Origin: Planctomycetaceae bacterium
Lineage (GTDB): Bacteria; Planctomycetota; Phycisphaerae; Phycisphaerales; SM1A02
Direction of reading: 5' to 3'
Assembly: GCA_947490615.1 (NCBI GenBank)
Contig: CANLHK010000004.1
Coordinates: 62,001-126,000, forward strand
Length of the DNA stretch: 64,000 bases
Shown here: positions 52,663 to 61,773 of the stretch, piece by piece
How positions within the stretch are numbered: the first letter of the stretch is position 1
Layout: every line of letters starts with the position of its first letter
Notes under the pieces: generated by a model
Seen by the model: only the letters and a program-made list of their open reading frames with translations
The model's database searches: none
What the model was told of the DNA's origin: nothing
Position numbers and translations under genes: made by a program

Positions 52663-53231
52663 GTGCTGCGAACGCAGCCTCGCGAGTCGAGCATGCCACC
52701 ACGCCCGCGGCGGTGGTGGAGACGCCCACCGTTCCCGTCGTGCTGCAATCGGTCGTCACGCCTGGTGAAACCATTCTTCTGGTGTTGCGACCGAGCCCGC
52801 TCTACATCGTGCTCTCGTCACTGGGCACCTTGGTCGCGAGCGTCGTGATCGGCCTGGTGCTCGCGTACTCGTCGCAGTCTGCCTGGAGTGGTTGGAGTGA
52901 GAAGCAGGGCGCTGCGTTTGCTGCGGGACTCGCCTGCGCGCGATTGGCGTGGGCGGTGCTCGATTGGATCAACCACGCCTATGTGCTAACGGATCGACGG
53001 GTCATTGCGCGGCGCGGCATCTTGCGCACGGCGTTGTACGAAGCGCCTTTGTCGCGCATCCAGAACACGATTGTCGTGCAATCACTGCGCGAGCGACTGT
53101 GCGGGCTTGGCACACTGGGCTTTGCGACCGCCGGCCGCGGAACCTTCGATGCGTTCTGGGAAACCGTCGCGTCGCCCTTCGAGGTGCACCGCAAGGTGCT
53201 CGAGGCGATCACCCGTTACGGCCGCAAGTGA
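52659..53231 (+). CDS. PH domain-containing membrane protein (YdbS/DUF304 type)
   Basis: A 190-residue protein. An Ala/Thr/Val-rich N-terminus (1-45) is followed by two membrane segments (about 47-70 and 85-105), then a bacterial PH domain. The PH domain has the usual NHAYVLTDRRVIARRGILRT, YEAPLSRIQNTIVVQSLRERL and GLGTLGFATAG. Members are membrane-anchored and of unknown function. ATG 52659 overlaps the hpt stop (ATGA). Its last 16 bases overlap the 3' end of the convergent dnaJ-like gene. Confidence 0.88.
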   Translation: MSAANAASRVEHATTPAAVVETPTVPVVLQSVVTPGETILLVLRPSPLYIVLSSLGTLVASVVIGLVLAYSSQSAWSGWSEKQGAAFAAGLACARLAWAVLDWINHAYVLTDRRVIARRGILRTALYEAPLSRIQNTIVVQSLRERLCGLGTLGFATAGRGTFDAFWETVASPFEVHRKVLEAITRYGRK

Positions 53232-54151
53232 GCGAGCCGCGCGCGCGGGTTCTCAAGGTTGCCGCCGATCTCCTTGAGCAATGAGCTGACGAGCGCGCTC
53301 ACCTCTTTCGGTGGAACGATCTGCACGACGACATAGAGGTCACCCGCGGGCTTGTCACCGCTCGCGGGAATGCCCTTGCCTGGGAGACGCATCTTCTTCC
53401 CACTCGCAGTGCCAGGCGGGATCTTCAAGGTCGCGCTTCCGCCCGCAGGAAGTGGCGCATCGATCGACGCACCGAGCGTGGCTTCGACGATCGAGAGCGG
53501 CAAGTCGTAGGAGAGGTCTTGTTCATCGCGCGTGAGCCACGGATGCGCGTCGGCGTGCACGCGCACCACCGCATCGAGTCGGCCGGGCACCGAAACCAGC
53601 GTGCCGTCTTCCACACCAACGGGGATGTCGAGTTCGTGTCGGGTGGTTCCGATGGTGACAGCGTGTTTGCCGCCACGAATGATCTTCTCGAGCGGCACCG
53701 CGAGCTCGAACTCCATGTGCGGTCGGGCGCGTTCGCGTTGCGGACGCGCGGCGCCACGGCGATTCCCGCGGCTGAAGACATCGCTGAAGATGGTCTCGAA
53801 ACTATCGGAGTCGGCCCGCGTCCACGGGTCGCCCCCGCGTTGTTGGCCGCGCCACGCGCCGCCGAAGGGATCGCGGTCGGCTCCCGATTCATGTCCTGGT
53901 TGGGCTCCGCCACTGGCGAACGCGTCGGTCGAGCCGCCGAGTCGGATGAACTCGTCGTACTTGCGGCGTTTCTCTTCGTCGGAGAGGACCTCGTAGGCCT
54001 GCTGAATTTCCGAGAACCGTGCGGCGGCGCTCTTCTCCTTGTTCCGATCGGGATGGAACTGCATGGCAAGCTTGCGGTGCGCGCGACGGATTTCGTCCGC
54101 CTTCGCCGAGCGTGGCACACTGAGGACCTCGTAGTAATCGCGCGCCGACAT
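53216..54151 (-). CDS. DnaJ-like co-chaperone (CbpA type)
   Basis: A 311-residue protein. Residues 4-66 are a J domain, DYYEVLSVPRSAKADEI with the HPD motif in FHPDRNKEK, which stimulates DnaK ATPase. A Gly/Phe-rich linker follows (GGAWRGQQRGGDPW, SFETIFSDVF). Two DnaJ C-terminal beta domains start at ARPHMEFELAVPLEKII. The Cys-rich zinc domain of true DnaJ is missing, so it is the CbpA/DnaJ class-B form. A TATACT box eight bases before ATG 54151 supports the start. It is divergent from the polyferredoxin gene. Confidence 0.9.
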   Translation of the reverse strand: MSARDYYEVLSVPRSAKADEIRRAHRKLAMQFHPDRNKEKSAAARFSEIQQAYEVLSDEEKRRKYDEFIRLGGSTDAFASGGAQPGHESGADRDPFGGAWRGQQRGGDPWTRADSDSFETIFSDVFSRGNRRGAARPQRERARPHMEFELAVPLEKIIRGGKHAVTIGTTRHELDIPVGVEDGTLVSVPGRLDAVVRVHADAHPWLTRDEQDLSYDLPLSIVEATLGASIDAPLPAGGSATLKIPPGTASGKKMRLPGKGIPASGDKPAGDLYVVVQIVPPKEVSALVSSLLKEIGGNLENPRARLAHLRP

Positions 54152-54159
54152 CGCCCGCG

Positions 54160-54221
54160 AGTATAGATGACGCGCGAGACTGTGGCGGCGGCTGCGGATT
54201 CTCCACGGCTCGGCATAGGAT
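54160..54221. promoter_or_regulatory. divergent -10 boxes TATACT (minus) and TAGGAT (plus)
   Basis: Within the 78-bp gap, TATACT on the minus strand (54160-54165) lies eight bases from the DnaJ-like ATG. TAGGAT on the plus strand (54216-54221) lies eight bases from ATG 54230. Both would give messages with almost no leader. Confidence 0.45.
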
Positions 54222-54229
54222 GCGCCGCA

Positions 54230-56248
54230 ATGTCTCCCCCGATCAAGCACTGCGAGTCGAAGCACGCGTCCACTTCTGTCACGCTTGCGCTTCCTGTTGT
54301 GGGCCACACCCCCAAGGGAACGCTTCCTCCACGCTCGACGATGGGTTGGCGGCGCGCGGCGGTCTTGATCTTCGTGCAGTTGCTGATGCTCGCGCATGTC
54401 GTGCAATGGATGTGGACGGGCAGCACCATCAAGCCGATCGAGCCATCAGATTCGATGGAGACGGTCAAGGACGGCGTCGTCACCGTCGGCACGATCTTCT
54501 TCGTGCTCGCGCTGCTCTCGACGGCCGTGCTCGGACGCTGGTTCTGCGGTTGGGGTTGCCATGTGGTGGCGCTGCAGGATTTCTGCGGCTACCTCATGAA
54601 GCGCGCGGGCATTCGACCGCGGCTCTTCCGCTCGCGCCTGCTCCTGTGGCTTCCTCTGGTGTTGGCGTGCTACATGTTCCTCTGGCCCATCGTCTATCGA
54701 GTAGCGATCGCGCCGTACACGCGGCCCGAGCTCGAGTGGCAGGGACTGCGCGCAGGACTGACCACGACCGACTTCTGGGGGACCTTTCCTGGCCTGCTCC
54801 TGTCGATTCCCTTTCTTCTGCTGTGCGGATTTCTCACCGTCTACTTGCTCGGAGCCAAGGGCTACTGCACCTATGGATGTCCCTATGGCGGCTTCTTTGC
54901 GCCGCTCGATGAAATCGCGCCGTTGCGCATTCGGGTGTCGGACGCTTGCACGCAATGTGGGCATTGCACGGCGGTGTGCACTTCGAATGTCAAGGTGCAC
55001 GAAGAGGTGCGCGACTACCGGATGGTCGTCGATCAAGGCTGCATGAAGTGCATGGACTGTGTGAGTGCGTGTCCCGAGCAGGCGTTGAGCGTGCAGTGGG
55101 GCAAGCCTGCATTTCTCGCGCGTCCTGTCGTGGAGGCGCCCGCGCAAGCGCGTTGGGATCTCAATTGGAATCAAGAGATCGCGTTGGCGCTCGTGGCCGG
55201 GCTCGCGTTCTTCTCGGTGCGCGGAACGCTCGGCGTGCCGTTGCTCTTCGCGTCAGGCATCGCCATCTGCATGGTGATGATGGCGTGGTTGCTCTGGCAA
55301 CTCATCGGGACGCGCGATCTGCGTCTGCACCAATGGCAACTCAAGCGCGCTGGACGGATGAGTGCTTCAGGTGTGGCCGTCGGATTGCTCGCAGTCGCGT
55401 CGGGAACGATGCTGGGTGCGGTGGGTTCGGTCAACGGACTCCTCGCCTACGCCGACTTTGATCAGGAGCGCGTGGTGGTTTCACCGCAGGTCGTCTACGC
55501 TGGTCATGGGACCAAGGCCGAAGAAGCGACCCGCGCGCGCGCCGTGCGCGGGTTGGCGCGATACGAACGAGCGTTGGCGTGGGCAAGCACGCTTGGGCTC
55601 GAAGGCGCTGTGCGCAGCGCCGCCGATGCGCGGATGTCGTGGCTCGATGCGGTGGGAGGGAACTTCGTGCAGGCCGAGTCACGCCTGCGCAGTTGCGCCG
55701 CGCGCGACGGGATGAACGAGTCCTATGCCATCGCCTTGACGCGCACGATTCGTGGTGGCGGCGATGCGTCGGGCAGCGTGGCCTTCGCGCGCGAGCAATG
55801 GGAGAGCAATCCATCGTGGGGTGCTCTGCGCGAGGAACTCGTGAACATGCTCGTGACCGACGAGGAACTTGCCGCGGCTGAGGCCATCGCGCGACGCGCC
55901 GTCGAACTCGCGCCCGACGACTTCATTGCACTGCGTCGTCTTGCGGTGATGCTCGTGGAGTCCAACGATCCGCAGCTCGTCCTTGAGGGCATGGGTCTGC
56001 TCGATCGACTCTTCGCGGTTGATCCCAACAACGGGCTGCTTCGCCTGGCGAGCGCCGTTGGATTTCAGAAGCTTGAGAAGTTCGAGGATGCCGAGCGTGA
56101 GCTTCGTCACGGACTAGAACTGGCGCCACTGGATTGGCGGCTGCACCAGGGCCTGGCCGATTTCTTGATGGCCACCGATCGACAGAAGGAAGCGATGGCC
56201 TTCATGAAGTCCGCGGGCGAACTTCGAGTGAAGGCCCTGCGCCAGTAG
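54230..56248 (+). CDS. membrane polyferredoxin (NapH/CcoG-like) fused to TPR domain
   Basis: A 672-residue protein. Residues 35-230 have five or so membrane segments with two short Cys clusters, RWFCGWGCHVVALQDFCGY and CTYGCPYGGFF, as in NapH, NosR and CcoG. Two 4Fe-4S ferredoxin motifs follow: CTQCGHCTAVC (first Cys at 240) and CMKCMDCVSACP. Two or three more hydrophobic segments lie near 315-415. From about residue 455 the protein is helical with TPR-like units such as AEAIARRAVELAPDDFIALR and AERELRHGLELAPLDWRLHQ. The N-terminal part should pass electrons at the membrane; the TPR part should bind a partner. No reductase gene is adjacent. Confidence 0.85.
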   Translation: MSPPIKHCESKHASTSVTLALPVVGHTPKGTLPPRSTMGWRRAAVLIFVQLLMLAHVVQWMWTGSTIKPIEPSDSMETVKDGVVTVGTIFFVLALLSTAVLGRWFCGWGCHVVALQDFCGYLMKRAGIRPRLFRSRLLLWLPLVLACYMFLWPIVYRVAIAPYTRPELEWQGLRAGLTTTDFWGTFPGLLLSIPFLLLCGFLTVYLLGAKGYCTYGCPYGGFFAPLDEIAPLRIRVSDACTQCGHCTAVCTSNVKVHEEVRDYRMVVDQGCMKCMDCVSACPEQALSVQWGKPAFLARPVVEAPAQARWDLNWNQEIALALVAGLAFFSVRGTLGVPLLFASGIAICMVMMAWLLWQLIGTRDLRLHQWQLKRAGRMSASGVAVGLLAVASGTMLGAVGSVNGLLAYADFDQERVVVSPQVVYAGHGTKAEEATRARAVRGLARYERALAWASTLGLEGAVRSAADARMSWLDAVGGNFVQAESRLRSCAARDGMNESYAIALTRTIRGGGDASGSVAFAREQWESNPSWGALREELVNMLVTDEELAAAEAIARRAVELAPDDFIALRRLAVMLVESNDPQLVLEGMGLLDRLFAVDPNNGLLRLASAVGFQKLEKFEDAERELRHGLELAPLDWRLHQGLADFLMATDRQKEAMAFMKSAGELRVKALRQ

Positions 56249-56287
56249 GCGCGAACGATTGGTGCGAACTAGAACGCGTCGCGTTGC

Positions 56288-56743
56288 TCAGCGCTCGGCG
56301 TCACAGAAGAGCGTGTGGAGCTCGGCGGCACTCTGGGCCGCGTAGGCAGCCTGGCGAAACTCAGGGTTCGTCATGATCTTGGAGATCTTGCCGAGCGCCT
56401 GGATGTGCTCATCTTTCTTTTCGGGCGGTGAGACGAGCAGGATCACCAACTGGACGGGCTTCTTGTCGATCGAACCAAACTCAATCGGTGCCGCGGGCTT
56501 GCCCATCGCCATCACGAGACCTTGGGTGCCGCCGCACTTGCCGTGCGGAATCGCCAGTCCTTCGCCGATACCAGTTGAGCGCTGCGACTCACGCTCCCAG
56601 ACCGCGCGCTTCACGCTGACGGGATCGGGGCAAAGACCTGTACTCGCGAGCAGATCGACGAGCTCGTCGATGATGCCGTGCTTCTCAGTAGCCGCGAGCG
56701 GCACCTTCACAGAGTTCGGTGAGAGGATGTCGAGGATGCGCAT
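56288..56743 (-). CDS. PTS IIA (EIIA-Ntr/fructose type) domain protein
   Basis: A 151-residue protein that is one PTS IIA domain of the PtsN type. TGIGEGLAIPHGK holds the phospho-accepting His67. VQLVILLVSPPEKKDEHIQALGKIS matches the following helix-strand part. No IIB, IIC, HPr or EI gene is nearby, so it is most likely a regulatory EIIA that takes phosphate from EI and HPr encoded elsewhere. It lies 63 bp downstream of rsmB on the same strand, and a TACCAT box at 56776-56781 could give it its own promoter. Confidence 0.9.
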   Translation of the reverse strand: MRILDILSPNSVKVPLAATEKHGIIDELVDLLASTGLCPDPVSVKRAVWERESQRSTGIGEGLAIPHGKCGGTQGLVMAMGKPAAPIEFGSIDKKPVQLVILLVSPPEKKDEHIQALGKISKIMTNPEFRQAAYAAQSAAELHTLFCDAER

Positions 56744-56806
56744 GGCGCGTGGGTCCGAAGAGGTGGAAGGGACTGATGGTATCAGCGATGGAAAGGCGCG
56801 CAGGCC

Positions 56807-58201
56807 TCAGGACTTCGCGGCACTCGGCGCAATCTTCGTGAGCAGCGCGTGGTATCCGCCGTCGCGGTAGACGCGCGCTGGCTCTCCAGGCAAGCCCGTG
56901 GGCATGATGGTGCGATCCATGATCGGAGCGAGTCCGTGCACGCTCGACAAGCGTCGGACCTGCGTCTCGTTTTCAGCGTGTTCGATGGAGCAAGTGGCAT
57001 AGAGCACGACGCCTTTGGCCGCGAGCAAACCCATGGCGGGATCGCAGATGTTCTGTTGGAGCTCGATGACACTCTTGGTGCGACCCTTGGTGAATCGGTA
57101 ACGCGCCTCGTTGCGCCGCGCGAGCACTCCCGAGTTCGAGCAGGGGACATCGAGCAAGAGCAGATCGGTCTTGCCCGCAGTTTCACGGAAGAGCAGCTCG
57201 TGACCAAGCACGCGAATGTTGGGGAAGCGATGGCGCAACTGCGCGAGCGACTCGAAGCGCGACTCTTCGGGATCGGTGGCGTAAATCGTCGCGTCGGGAA
57301 AGAGCTCGGCGAGCTGGCGGGTCTTGGTGCCGCGACCTGCGCAGAGATCCACGATCACCTTGGGCGGGTTGGGAAGTGCGGTCAGTGCAGCGACCGAGGA
57401 CGCAGCGGTGGGATCTTGCACGCGGAGCGTCGGGCACTCAGCCAGCAGCGTTGCAAGTTCGGCGTGCGAACCATTCCACACGCCGAAACCGGGATCGTCG
57501 TGCGCCGTCGCGCAGGCAGCTTGGCGCGGGTCGGTGGGATCAAACGGCGTGAAGAGCAGCGGCGCATCGACGAGATCGTGGAGCGCGAGACGCTGCGTCT
57601 CCTTGAAGCCAAAGGCACCGATCCAGTGCAGAATGAGTTCGCGCGCGTGGCTGGTCTTCTCGGACATCGCCGCGGCGGAGTCCTCGCTACAGACATCGAT
57701 TGTGAGCCGCAATGCGCTGCCGTCAGCCAGTGGAATGATGTCGCGGCGCGTGTGATCGTTGATCGACGGGTCACCGAGGGGCAATCGCTCGGCCACACTT
57801 CCAGCGACCTTTCGCAACACCGCATTGACCAGTCCGCCTGCACCTGCGCGCAGTCGTCGCTTGGTCCACTCGACACTCGCGTCGACTGCTGCGGCCGCAG
57901 GAACTCGATCAAGAAAGAGAATCTGTGCAGCACCCGCGAGGAGCGCCGCCTGCACGGGCTTTTCGAGCATCGGCCAGTTCTTGGCCAGATGCGGACGAAT
58001 GCACGCGATCAGCGTGAGGTAGCGACGCACCACCGCAAACTCAATGGCGCGAGCCAACGCCGCGTCGCGCGCGTCAAGGTTGGTCCCGACACGCGGATCA
58101 AACAGCGCGATGTCCAAGTCAGGAAAGCGCAGTGCCTGCGAGAGGATGCGCTCGAGAGCGATCTCACGCGCGGGGTAGCCGACGGGGACCTCACGGTTCA
58201 A
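56807..58201 (-). CDS. rsmB: 16S rRNA m5C967 methyltransferase (RsmB family)
   Basis: A 464-residue protein. The N-terminal 140 residues are a NusB-like RNA-binding domain ([33 protein letters not shown]). The C-terminal Rossmann methyltransferase has [20 protein letters not shown] (SAM loop), [34 protein letters not shown] with the PC motif cysteine, and [16 protein letters not shown] with the TC catalytic cysteine. It methylates C5 of a cytosine in 16S rRNA; the exact site is inferred from the family. TTG 58201 overlaps the metK stop as TTGA, and no ATG or GTG fits better. Confidence 0.88.
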   Translation of the reverse strand: MNREVPVGYPAREIALERILSQALRFPDLDIALFDPRVGTNLDARDAALARAIEFAVVRRYLTLIACIRPHLAKNWPMLEKPVQAALLAGAAQILFLDRVPAAAAVDASVEWTKRRLRAGAGGLVNAVLRKVAGSVAERLPLGDPSINDHTRRDIIPLADGSALRLTIDVCSEDSAAAMSEKTSHARELILHWIGAFGFKETQRLALHDLVDAPLLFTPFDPTDPRQAACATAHDDPGFGVWNGSHAELATLLAECPTLRVQDPTAASSVAALTALPNPPKVIVDLCAGRGTKTRQLAELFPDATIYATDPEESRFESLAQLRHRFPNIRVLGHELLFRETAGKTDLLLLDVPCSNSGVLARRNEARYRFTKGRTKSVIELQQNICDPAMGLLAAKGVVLYATCSIEHAENETQVRRLSSVHGLAPIMDRTIMPTGLPGEPARVYRDGGYHALLTKIAPSAAKS

Positions 58202-59481
58202 GCGAGGGTGAGCTCCGCAGCACGCGACTTGCGCGCGCTCTTTTTGGCGCTGGACTTCGAGGCGGGCGCCGACTTGCCCGTGCTCTTGTTGGCGCCCTTC
58301 TTGAGCGCCGCGGCGATGTCGGTCTTCTCCCAAGTGAAGGTGCCCTTGCCGCCTTCGCCCGGCTCGCGACCAAAGTGGCCGTGGCTCGAGGTCGACGAGT
58401 AGATCGGCGCGCGCAGCTTCAGCATTTCGATCAGGCCGTAGGGCGTGAGGTCGAAGTTGTCGCGCACAAGTTTGGCCAGCAGTTCATCACCCACCGTGCC
58501 AGTGCCCTGCGCATCCACGAGCACCGAGACGGGCTCCGCGACGCCGATGGCGTAGGCCACTTGCACTTCGCAGACGCGCGCGAGTTTCGCGGCGACGATG
58601 TTTTTGGCGATGTAACGCGCCATGTAGGCAGCGCTGCGATCGACCTTCGATGGATCCTTGCCGCTAAACGCGCCGCCACCGTGACGACCGCGGCCGCCGT
58701 AGGTGTCGACGATGATCTTGCGTCCCGTGAGGCCGCAATCGCCGTGAGGACCGCCGATTTCGAACTGCCCCGTTGGGTTCACGAAGACCTTCACGCCGTC
58801 GTGCCACCACTTTCCGAGCACAGGCTTGATGATCGCGTCGGTCACGGCCTTCTTGAGTTCGGCTTGCTTCTTCTCGCCGTTCCACTCAGGCGCGTGTTGC
58901 GTCGAGAGCACCACGGCGTCGACCTTCTTGGCGTCGAGTCCTTCGTATTCGATGGTGACCTGACTCTTCGCGTCGGGGCGGATGCCCGAGATGATGCCCT
59001 TGCGGCGCACTTCGGCCTGTCGCTCGACGAGTCGGTGCGAGAGGTTGATCGGCAGCGGCATGAGCCGATCGGTCTCTTCGCACGCAAAGCCGAACATCAT
59101 GCCTTGATCGCCAGCGCCTTGCGACTTCTTTGACTTGCGCAGCACGCCGCGCGCGATATCCGCCGACTGCTCGTGCAGAAGGTTGAGCACGCCGCAGCCG
59201 TGTCCATCGAAACCCATCGCAGCATCGTCGTAGCCGATGCGCAGGATCGTGTCGCGCACGGTCTGCTGGACATCGAACTTCTTCTTCGCGTTGTGGGTGA
59301 ACTTGATCTCACCCGCGACGATCGCCTGGGCGGTGGTCACCAGCGTCTCGCAGGCGCAACGGCCCGACGGATCGTGGTCGAGGATCAGGTCGAGCACGGC
59401 ATCCGAAATGGCATCGGACACCTTGTCGGGGTGGCCCATCGAAACGCTTTCAGAGGTGAAGAGGTGACGAAGGTTGCTCAT
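58198..59481 (-). CDS. metK: S-adenosylmethionine synthetase with basic C-terminal tail
   Basis: A 427-residue MetK. It makes SAM from ATP and methionine. The signatures [43 protein letters not shown] and [20 protein letters not shown] are complete. The family normally ends after the FTWEKTD block; here about 35 more residues of Lys, Ser and Ala follow ([26 protein letters not shown]). The product SAM is the substrate for the next gene, rsmB, which overlaps it by TTGA. A TATAGT box at 59584-59589 would give a leader of about 95 bases; I recognise no SAM riboswitch in it. Confidence 0.95.
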   Translation of the reverse strand: MSNLRHLFTSESVSMGHPDKVSDAISDAVLDLILDHDPSGRCACETLVTTAQAIVAGEIKFTHNAKKKFDVQQTVRDTILRIGYDDAAMGFDGHGCGVLNLLHEQSADIARGVLRKSKKSQGAGDQGMMFGFACEETDRLMPLPINLSHRLVERQAEVRRKGIISGIRPDAKSQVTIEYEGLDAKKVDAVVLSTQHAPEWNGEKKQAELKKAVTDAIIKPVLGKWWHDGVKVFVNPTGQFEIGGPHGDCGLTGRKIIVDTYGGRGRHGGGAFSGKDPSKVDRSAAYMARYIAKNIVAAKLARVCEVQVAYAIGVAEPVSVLVDAQGTGTVGDELLAKLVRDNFDLTPYGLIEMLKLRAPIYSSTSSHGHFGREPGEGGKGTFTWEKTDIAAALKKGANKSTGKSAPASKSSAKKSARKSRAAELTLA

Positions 59482-59583
59482 GGCGGGATTCACTGGTGAC
59501 TGGAGAAATGCGGGGACTCTGGGCCGCGAGTCGTCGTTGCTTTGAGGAGGCGCGACGGAGGCGTAGCCCGAACGAAGGGTCGG

Positions 59584-59589
59584 ACTATA
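59584..59589 (-). promoter_or_regulatory. -10-like TATAGT upstream of metK
   Basis: TATAGT on the minus strand in the 240-bp gap between metK and the subtilase gene. The overlapping plus-strand sequence ACTATAAC could also serve the subtilase gene. No -35 consensus is visible. Confidence 0.4.
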
Positions 59590-59691
59590 ACCGCACTGCT
59601 CACCCCTCTTGCCTGCGTCGCCCGCATAGGCGGAAAAACCCGCCATGGTTGGGCGATTTCGGAAACCCTGCTCAGGCCCGCTTCGAACGCG

Positions 59692-59713
59692 GGGGTAGAT
59701 TTGAATCTGCCCC
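59692..59713 (+). promoter_or_regulatory. hairpin just before the subtilase start
   Basis: GGGGTAGAT (59692-59700) pairs with ATCTGCCCC (59705-59713) through one T-G pair, with loop TTGA. It ends eight bases before ATG 59722, so it would cover the usual ribosome-binding region of the subtilase mRNA. It is not a tRNA T arm. Confidence 0.4.
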
Positions 59714-59721
59714 GTAACGCC

Positions 59722-61254
59722 ATGGTTTGTACACCCCGACACCACCGAATCTTGACCTGCGCGTTGCCGCGCCTGTTCGCGCTGCTTGCCGGCGCGTCGA
59801 TGGCCAGCGTGTTGGCGTTGGGTGATCATGCGGTCGCGGCGCCTCTGGCTCGTGCGGGAGTCGCACGCGCGCCCGACGATGCCGTGGCCAATCTCGTGGA
59901 GCGCGGCGGCTACGCGCGCGATCACATTCTTCTGCAGTTCGCCCCAGGCATCAATCCTGCGACCAATTCCAAGTTGCGTGCTGCGATGGCGGCGGCGGGC
60001 GTGACCGAATTGCGCAGCGCCTTTGTGGAAGCACCGCACGACGCGAAGACCGCGACCGCGCTCGGCTTAGATCGATGGCAGCGTGGCATGCTCGCAGCGG
60101 GACGCGATCCCGCGGGAGCGGCGGCGCGATTGCGCAAACTCACGGGCATCGTGGTGCGCGCGGATCTTGATGGTGAAGGCGGACTCGCGGAGATCCCCAA
60201 CGATCCGCAGTTCCCGTCGCAGTACGCGTTGCGTAACACTGGGCAAGTCGTGGCAGGCTCGACGGGAATCGTCGGAGCCGATGTCGGAGCCGTTGCGTCG
60301 TGGAATGCGACCCATGGCAACGACATGATCATCGCGGTCCTCGATTCAGGCATCAATCCGCATGTCGAGCTCGCAGGGCGAATTCTTCCAGGAATCAATG
60401 TTCCTGATGGCACGGAGATCACGCTCGATGAGTGCAATCACGGCACCCATGTGGCAGGGATCATTGCGGCTGCTGGAAACAACGGCGTGGGTATCGCAGG
60501 GTTGGCGTGGAACGCGCGCTTGCTTCCCGTGGTCGTCGTGAATGGCTGCAGCGGCTTCGAAGCCAATGTCGCGAGCGGCTTGATCTGGGCCGTCGATCAT
60601 GGCGCCCGCGTCGTGAACATGAGCTTGCAGTTCTACGCGTTCAATCCCATCTTTCTGCAGGCCGTGCAGTACGCGCACGCGCAAGGGGTGGTGATGGTGG
60701 CAGCCACGGGCAACAACGCGAGCAACATCGTCGCGGCACCCGCGGCGTGGAACGAAACCATCGCCGTCGCGGCGACCGACAATCGCGATGTGCGCGCGAC
60801 CTTCTCCAACTTTGGTCCCGAGGTCGACATCGCAGCTCCAGGACTCAATGTCCTCTCACTGTCGGGCACTTCGGCGTACGCGTTGCAGTCGGGTACCAGC
60901 ATGGCAGCGCCGCATGTGTCGGGAGCGGCAGCGTTGCTCTGGGCCTACAACCCGTCGCTCACGCGCGACGAAGTGCGCGCGCTGATTCTCGCGGGAGCGA
61001 AAGACCTCGGTGATCCAGGCAATGACCCGCTCTACGGGGCGGGGCGACTTTCGATTTCTGTTTCGATGGCGCTGGCACCACCGCCGACGATTCCTGAAGA
61101 CCTCGACGGAAACGGTGTCATCGATGCGCGCGATCTCGCCATCGTGCTGGATTCATGGGGCCCGTGCGCCGACTGCGATGCGTGCCCTGCGGACCTCGAT
61201 GGAAACTGCACGGTTGGCTCAACCGACCTCGCCCGCGTGCTCTCGGTCTGGTGA
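59722..61254 (+). CDS. secreted subtilisin-like serine protease (S8) with dockerin-like C-terminus
   Basis: A 510-residue exported protease. A signal peptide lies in residues 10-40 ([16 protein letters not shown]). A propeptide follows, containing [13 protein letters not shown]. The S8 domain (about 165-450) has the full triad: Asp208 in IIAVLDSGI, His240 in NHGTHVAGI and Ser393 in [12 protein letters not shown]. The C-terminus has [20 protein letters not shown] and [17 protein letters not shown], dockerin-like loops separated by a short Cys-rich segment. The start ATG 59722 gives the best signal peptide; a hairpin sits just before it. Confidence 0.88.
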   Translation: MVCTPRHHRILTCALPRLFALLAGASMASVLALGDHAVAAPLARAGVARAPDDAVANLVERGGYARDHILLQFAPGINPATNSKLRAAMAAAGVTELRSAFVEAPHDAKTATALGLDRWQRGMLAAGRDPAGAAARLRKLTGIVVRADLDGEGGLAEIPNDPQFPSQYALRNTGQVVAGSTGIVGADVGAVASWNATHGNDMIIAVLDSGINPHVELAGRILPGINVPDGTEITLDECNHGTHVAGIIAAAGNNGVGIAGLAWNARLLPVVVVNGCSGFEANVASGLIWAVDHGARVVNMSLQFYAFNPIFLQAVQYAHAQGVVMVAATGNNASNIVAAPAAWNETIAVAATDNRDVRATFSNFGPEVDIAAPGLNVLSLSGTSAYALQSGTSMAAPHVSGAAALLWAYNPSLTRDEVRALILAGAKDLGDPGNDPLYGAGRLSISVSMALAPPPTIPEDLDGNGVIDARDLAIVLDSWGPCADCDACPADLDGNCTVGSTDLARVLSVW

Positions 61255-61307
61255 GAGCGCACTGTCGACCGCAGTCTTTCCCCGAAACCTCTTCACGCAC
61301 TCGGCGC

Positions 61308-61313
61308 TATCCT
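61308..61313 (+). promoter_or_regulatory. -10-like TATCCT upstream of the bifunctional nuclease gene
   Basis: TATCCT ten bases before ATG 61324, which would give a leader of about four bases. Confidence 0.35.
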
Positions 61314-61323
61314 CGCGCACGCC

Positions 61324-61773
61324 ATGTTCGTGCCGATGGAACTCTCCCGCGTGCTGATCCTCGATACGAGTGCCGAGCAGTTCATCACGCTCTCGGAGGT
61401 TGGTGGCGAACGCAGCTTCGCGATCAAGATCGGTCTCGCCGAGGCTCTCGCGATCGAGCGCCGACTCCGTGGTGAACCGCCAGCGCGTCCACAGACGCAC
61501 GAACTCATTGACAGCGTGCTCCTGGTCTTGGGAGGCGAGCTGGTCAAGGTGGTCATCCATCGATTGGAGAAGGGCACCTACTTCGCGAACCTCATCGTTC
61601 GCCGCGGCGACACCTTGATCGAGGTCGATGCGCGGCCGAGCGACGCCATCGCGCTGTCGGTCGCGCGCCGACTCCCTATCGAGGTTGCCGAAGAAGTCGT
61701 CGAAGAGGCCCAAGAGTTGCGTCCTGAGATCGAACCTCCGATTGAGTTGGGCGAGGACGACGATGACGAGTGA
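61324..61773 (+). CDS. bifunctional nuclease family (DUF151) protein
   Basis: A 149-residue protein whose first 120 residues match the DUF151/BFN domain: ITLSEVGGERSFAIKIGLAEA, RPQTHELIDSVLLVLGG, VVIHRLEKGTYFANLIV and the closing DARPSDAIALSVARRLPI. Plant members act as DNase and RNase; the bacterial role is not settled. The tail is very acidic and ends in a run of Asp. truD begins inside its last codons (11-bp overlap), so both are in one operon. Confidence 0.9.
   Translation: MFVPMELSRVLILDTSAEQFITLSEVGGERSFAIKIGLAEALAIERRLRGEPPARPQTHELIDSVLLVLGGELVKVVIHRLEKGTYFANLIVRRGDTLIEVDARPSDAIALSVARRLPIEVAEEVVEEAQELRPEIEPPIELGEDDDDE

Noticed and set aside
59692-59713. tRNA T-arm or tRNA fragment
   Set aside because: The loop TTGA lacks the TTCRA pattern and no acceptor or anticodon arm surrounds it.
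59482-59721. SAM riboswitch before metK
   Set aside because: No SAM-I, SAM-II or SAM-IV consensus element could be found by reading; only simple hairpins are present.
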